Of a stretch of DNA of 41,428 nt, positions 40,579 to 41,428 are shown one piece after another. Each line of letters opens with the position of its first letter. The stretch's first letter is position 1. The translations under genes and the position numbers were made by a program. The stretch is from Planctomycetia bacterium (GTDB lineage: Bacteria; Planctomycetota; Phycisphaerae; Phycisphaerales; SM1A02): positions 1 to 41,428 of the forward strand of contig SYGP01000040.1 in assembly GCA_005799495.1 (NCBI GenBank), written 5' to 3'. A model generated the notes under the pieces. That model had not been told where the DNA came from, did not search any database, and saw nothing but the letters and a program-made list of their open reading frames with translations.

Positions 40579-40895
40579 GAAGGACTCGCCTGAGCCCCCG
40601 GAGTGGAAAGTGGAACTGGGCGAAATGGTAGCAACAATCACCTCGTCGTGCCACGAACATGGCCCGCACCGAACGGTTCAGTGGACCATGTGGATTGCAG
40701 GCGCGCCCGCCGAAGGCAGACGGAGAGAGGGATGACACCGCGCCACATCCCTTGCTCGCTTCGAGATTCGTCCCAAGTCCGGACAGATTTCACCCGAAGC
40801 AGGACCTCGCTCAATCACCCAGCGAAGCGCCCCGCGCAGACGGTCTGTAGTCAGCCTGCGCAACGCACTGGTCCGCATGGGTTCCCGTATGGTCC
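40579..40895. other. Non-coding gap between the rRNA terminator and the RRM gene
   Basis: About 317 bases with no convincing coding frame; the open frames here are Arg/Pro-rich shadows. The only signal I see is GCTACCAT on the minus strand (TACCAT at 40630-40625), a candidate -10 for the RRM gene with a leader of about 40 nt. The remainder may hold leader or regulatory RNA, but I see no strong hairpin. Confidence 0.5.
40625..40630 (-). promoter_or_regulatory. -10-like element of the RRM gene
   Basis: The minus strand reads TTGCTACCAT with TACCAT at 40630-40625. It supports the downstream GTG at 40578 as the start, because the upstream GTG (40641) would precede transcription. Confidence 0.35.
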
Positions 40896-40936
40896 AAAAA
40901 GCGAAAGAGCCTCGTCCAGTTTCCTGGACGAGGCTC
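40896..40936 (-). terminator. Intrinsic terminator of the rRNA operon
   Basis: On the minus strand a 13-bp perfect stem (40936-40924 with 40919-40907) closes a four-base GAAA loop, followed by TTTCGCTTTTT. It starts 6 bases after the 5S 3' end. Confidence 0.95.
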
Positions 40937-40941
40937 AAGAA

Positions 40942-41047
40942 GTCGGCAATGACCTACTTTCCCGCTGAGCAGTATCATCGGCAGCGAAAATTTCACTTCT
41001 GTGTTCGGGATGGGAACAGGTGTTTCCTTTCGCTTGTTGTCACCGAC
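40942..41047 (-). rRNA. rrf: 5S ribosomal RNA
   Basis: The minus strand contains the conserved 5S core: CCCATCCCGAACACAGAAGTG and GCCGATGATACTG, then GGGAAAGTAGGTC. Ends are set by helix I: GTCGGTGA at the 5' side pairs with TTGCCGAC at the 3' side (8 bp including G-U pairs), giving about 106 nt. Ends may be off by a few bases. Confidence 0.92.
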
Positions 41048-41280
41048 AAAACCGTGGAAGCCCTGTCGGGCCGCCGCGGCTGAAGTCGAGGTCTGATGTC
41101 GCATGGGACTGCCAAAGCAATCCCAAGCAAGAAACTCTATCCAAACAATCTTGCAAATCAGTGCGCAATGGTCATGCAGGGCATGCCTGCGCACGGTTCG
41201 AGCGTGTCTGAGCGCGTTTGAGACGAGCAACATGAGTTGCTGGTCGCCTTGCACCGAGCCCGTAAAACGGGACTTGGTAG
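41048..41280 (-). other. 23S-5S internal transcribed spacer
   Basis: About 233 bases between 23S and 5S, long for this spacer. I find no tRNA in it. Small hairpins are visible: CCCGT/ACGGG near 41260 and GCAAC/GTTGC near 41235, possibly RNase III processing sites. Confidence 0.7.
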
Positions 41281-41428
41281 ACAAGGCCAAGCAATCGACC
41301 GTTAGTACCGCTTCGCTGAATGGATTACTCCACTTGCACGTGCGGCCTATCAACCCGGTGGTCTACCGGGGGTCTCTCGTCTTGCGACATGGAACACTTA
41401 TCTTCAGGGGGGCTTCCCGCTTAGATGC
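41281..41428 (-). rRNA. rrl: 23S ribosomal RNA, 3' end (partial)
   Basis: The minus strand from the right edge reads GCATCTAAGCGGGAAGCC, then GTTGATAGGCCGCACGTG and CGGTACTAACGGTCGATTG, matching the universal 3' end of 23S rRNA. The end at about 41281 is set by analogy with E. coli, where about 21 nt follow TACTAA. The rest of the operon is outside the window. Confidence 0.93.

Noticed and set aside
41048-41280. tRNA or small gene in the 23S-5S spacer (a GGTTCGAGC match near 41200)
   Set aside because: No acceptor or anticodon stem can be built around the match, and the frames are short and unconvincing.
1-41428. CRISPR array, prophage, insertion sequence, attachment site or defence island
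   Set aside because: No regularly spaced short repeats with unique spacers, no transposase, integrase, capsid or restriction genes were seen. All tandem repeats found are in-frame low-complexity coding repeats.

Overview
The window is GC-rich, densely coded bacterial chromosome. The gene content fits a Gram-negative-type cell: a KdsB for Kdo/LPS, a TolC-type outer-membrane lipoprotein, an MlaE lipid permease, and peptidoglycan genes murE, murF and mraY. Other content recalls Planctomycetota, possibly Phycisphaerae: a bacterial RRM protein, an orphan pseudopilin, small HEAT-like lipoproteins, and a large secreted protein with autotransporter-type repeats. This placement is an inference from gene content and protein style. 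The partial 23S rRNA at the right edge would settle it.

Layout. 1-2660 (minus) is the N-terminal part of a large exported beta-helix-like protein with a 663-bp internal duplication, running off the left edge. 2805-4920 (plus) holds a TolC-family lipoprotein and a thioredoxin-fold protein. 4939-11958 (minus) is a housekeeping run transcribed def > fmt > queA > murE > murF > mraY, mostly with 1- to 4-base stop/start overlaps. 12074-14352 (plus) has a TPR protein and kdsB. kdsB overlaps tail to tail with an M1 aminopeptidase carrying C-terminal HEAT-like repeats (14294-16960, minus). Next come pyrG, tRNA-Met, a plant-type MTA/SAH nucleosidase, tRNA-Arg, a tiny membrane protein, trmL and a pseudopilin. 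A Spy/CpxP-like secreted protein with collagen-like repeats (minus) faces an Mrp ATPase.

23849-28697 (minus) is a threonine-to-glycine cluster (short-chain threonine dehydrogenase and 2-amino-3-ketobutyrate CoA ligase). Translation runs on into an MBL-rhodanese protein with a damaged metal site. Upstream is a Tat-exported TIM-barrel lipoprotein. A glycine-rich secreted protein and guaA follow. 31519-33617 (plus) is a four-gene set: lipoprotein, RsbW-like kinase, STAS protein and MlaE permease. 33596-36577 (minus) holds dprA, two unknown genes and mdh. Then come tRNA-Ile and a minus-strand run of RRM protein > hscB-like > two CNNM/CorC-type proteins. The right edge is the 3' end of an rRNA operon: partial 23S, spacer, 5S and a strong terminator.

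A recurring signal is a -10-like hexamer of the form TAnnnT, often preceded by GC, only 5-9 bases upstream of start codons. This suggests that leaderless transcription is common here. I found no CRISPR array, prophage, insertion sequence or recognisable defence system. The most unusual content is the RsbW-STAS-MlaE set, the degenerate persulfide-dioxygenase-like protein tied to threonine catabolism, the RRM/RG-rich protein beside the rRNA operon, and the divergent CTP synthase and Mrp.
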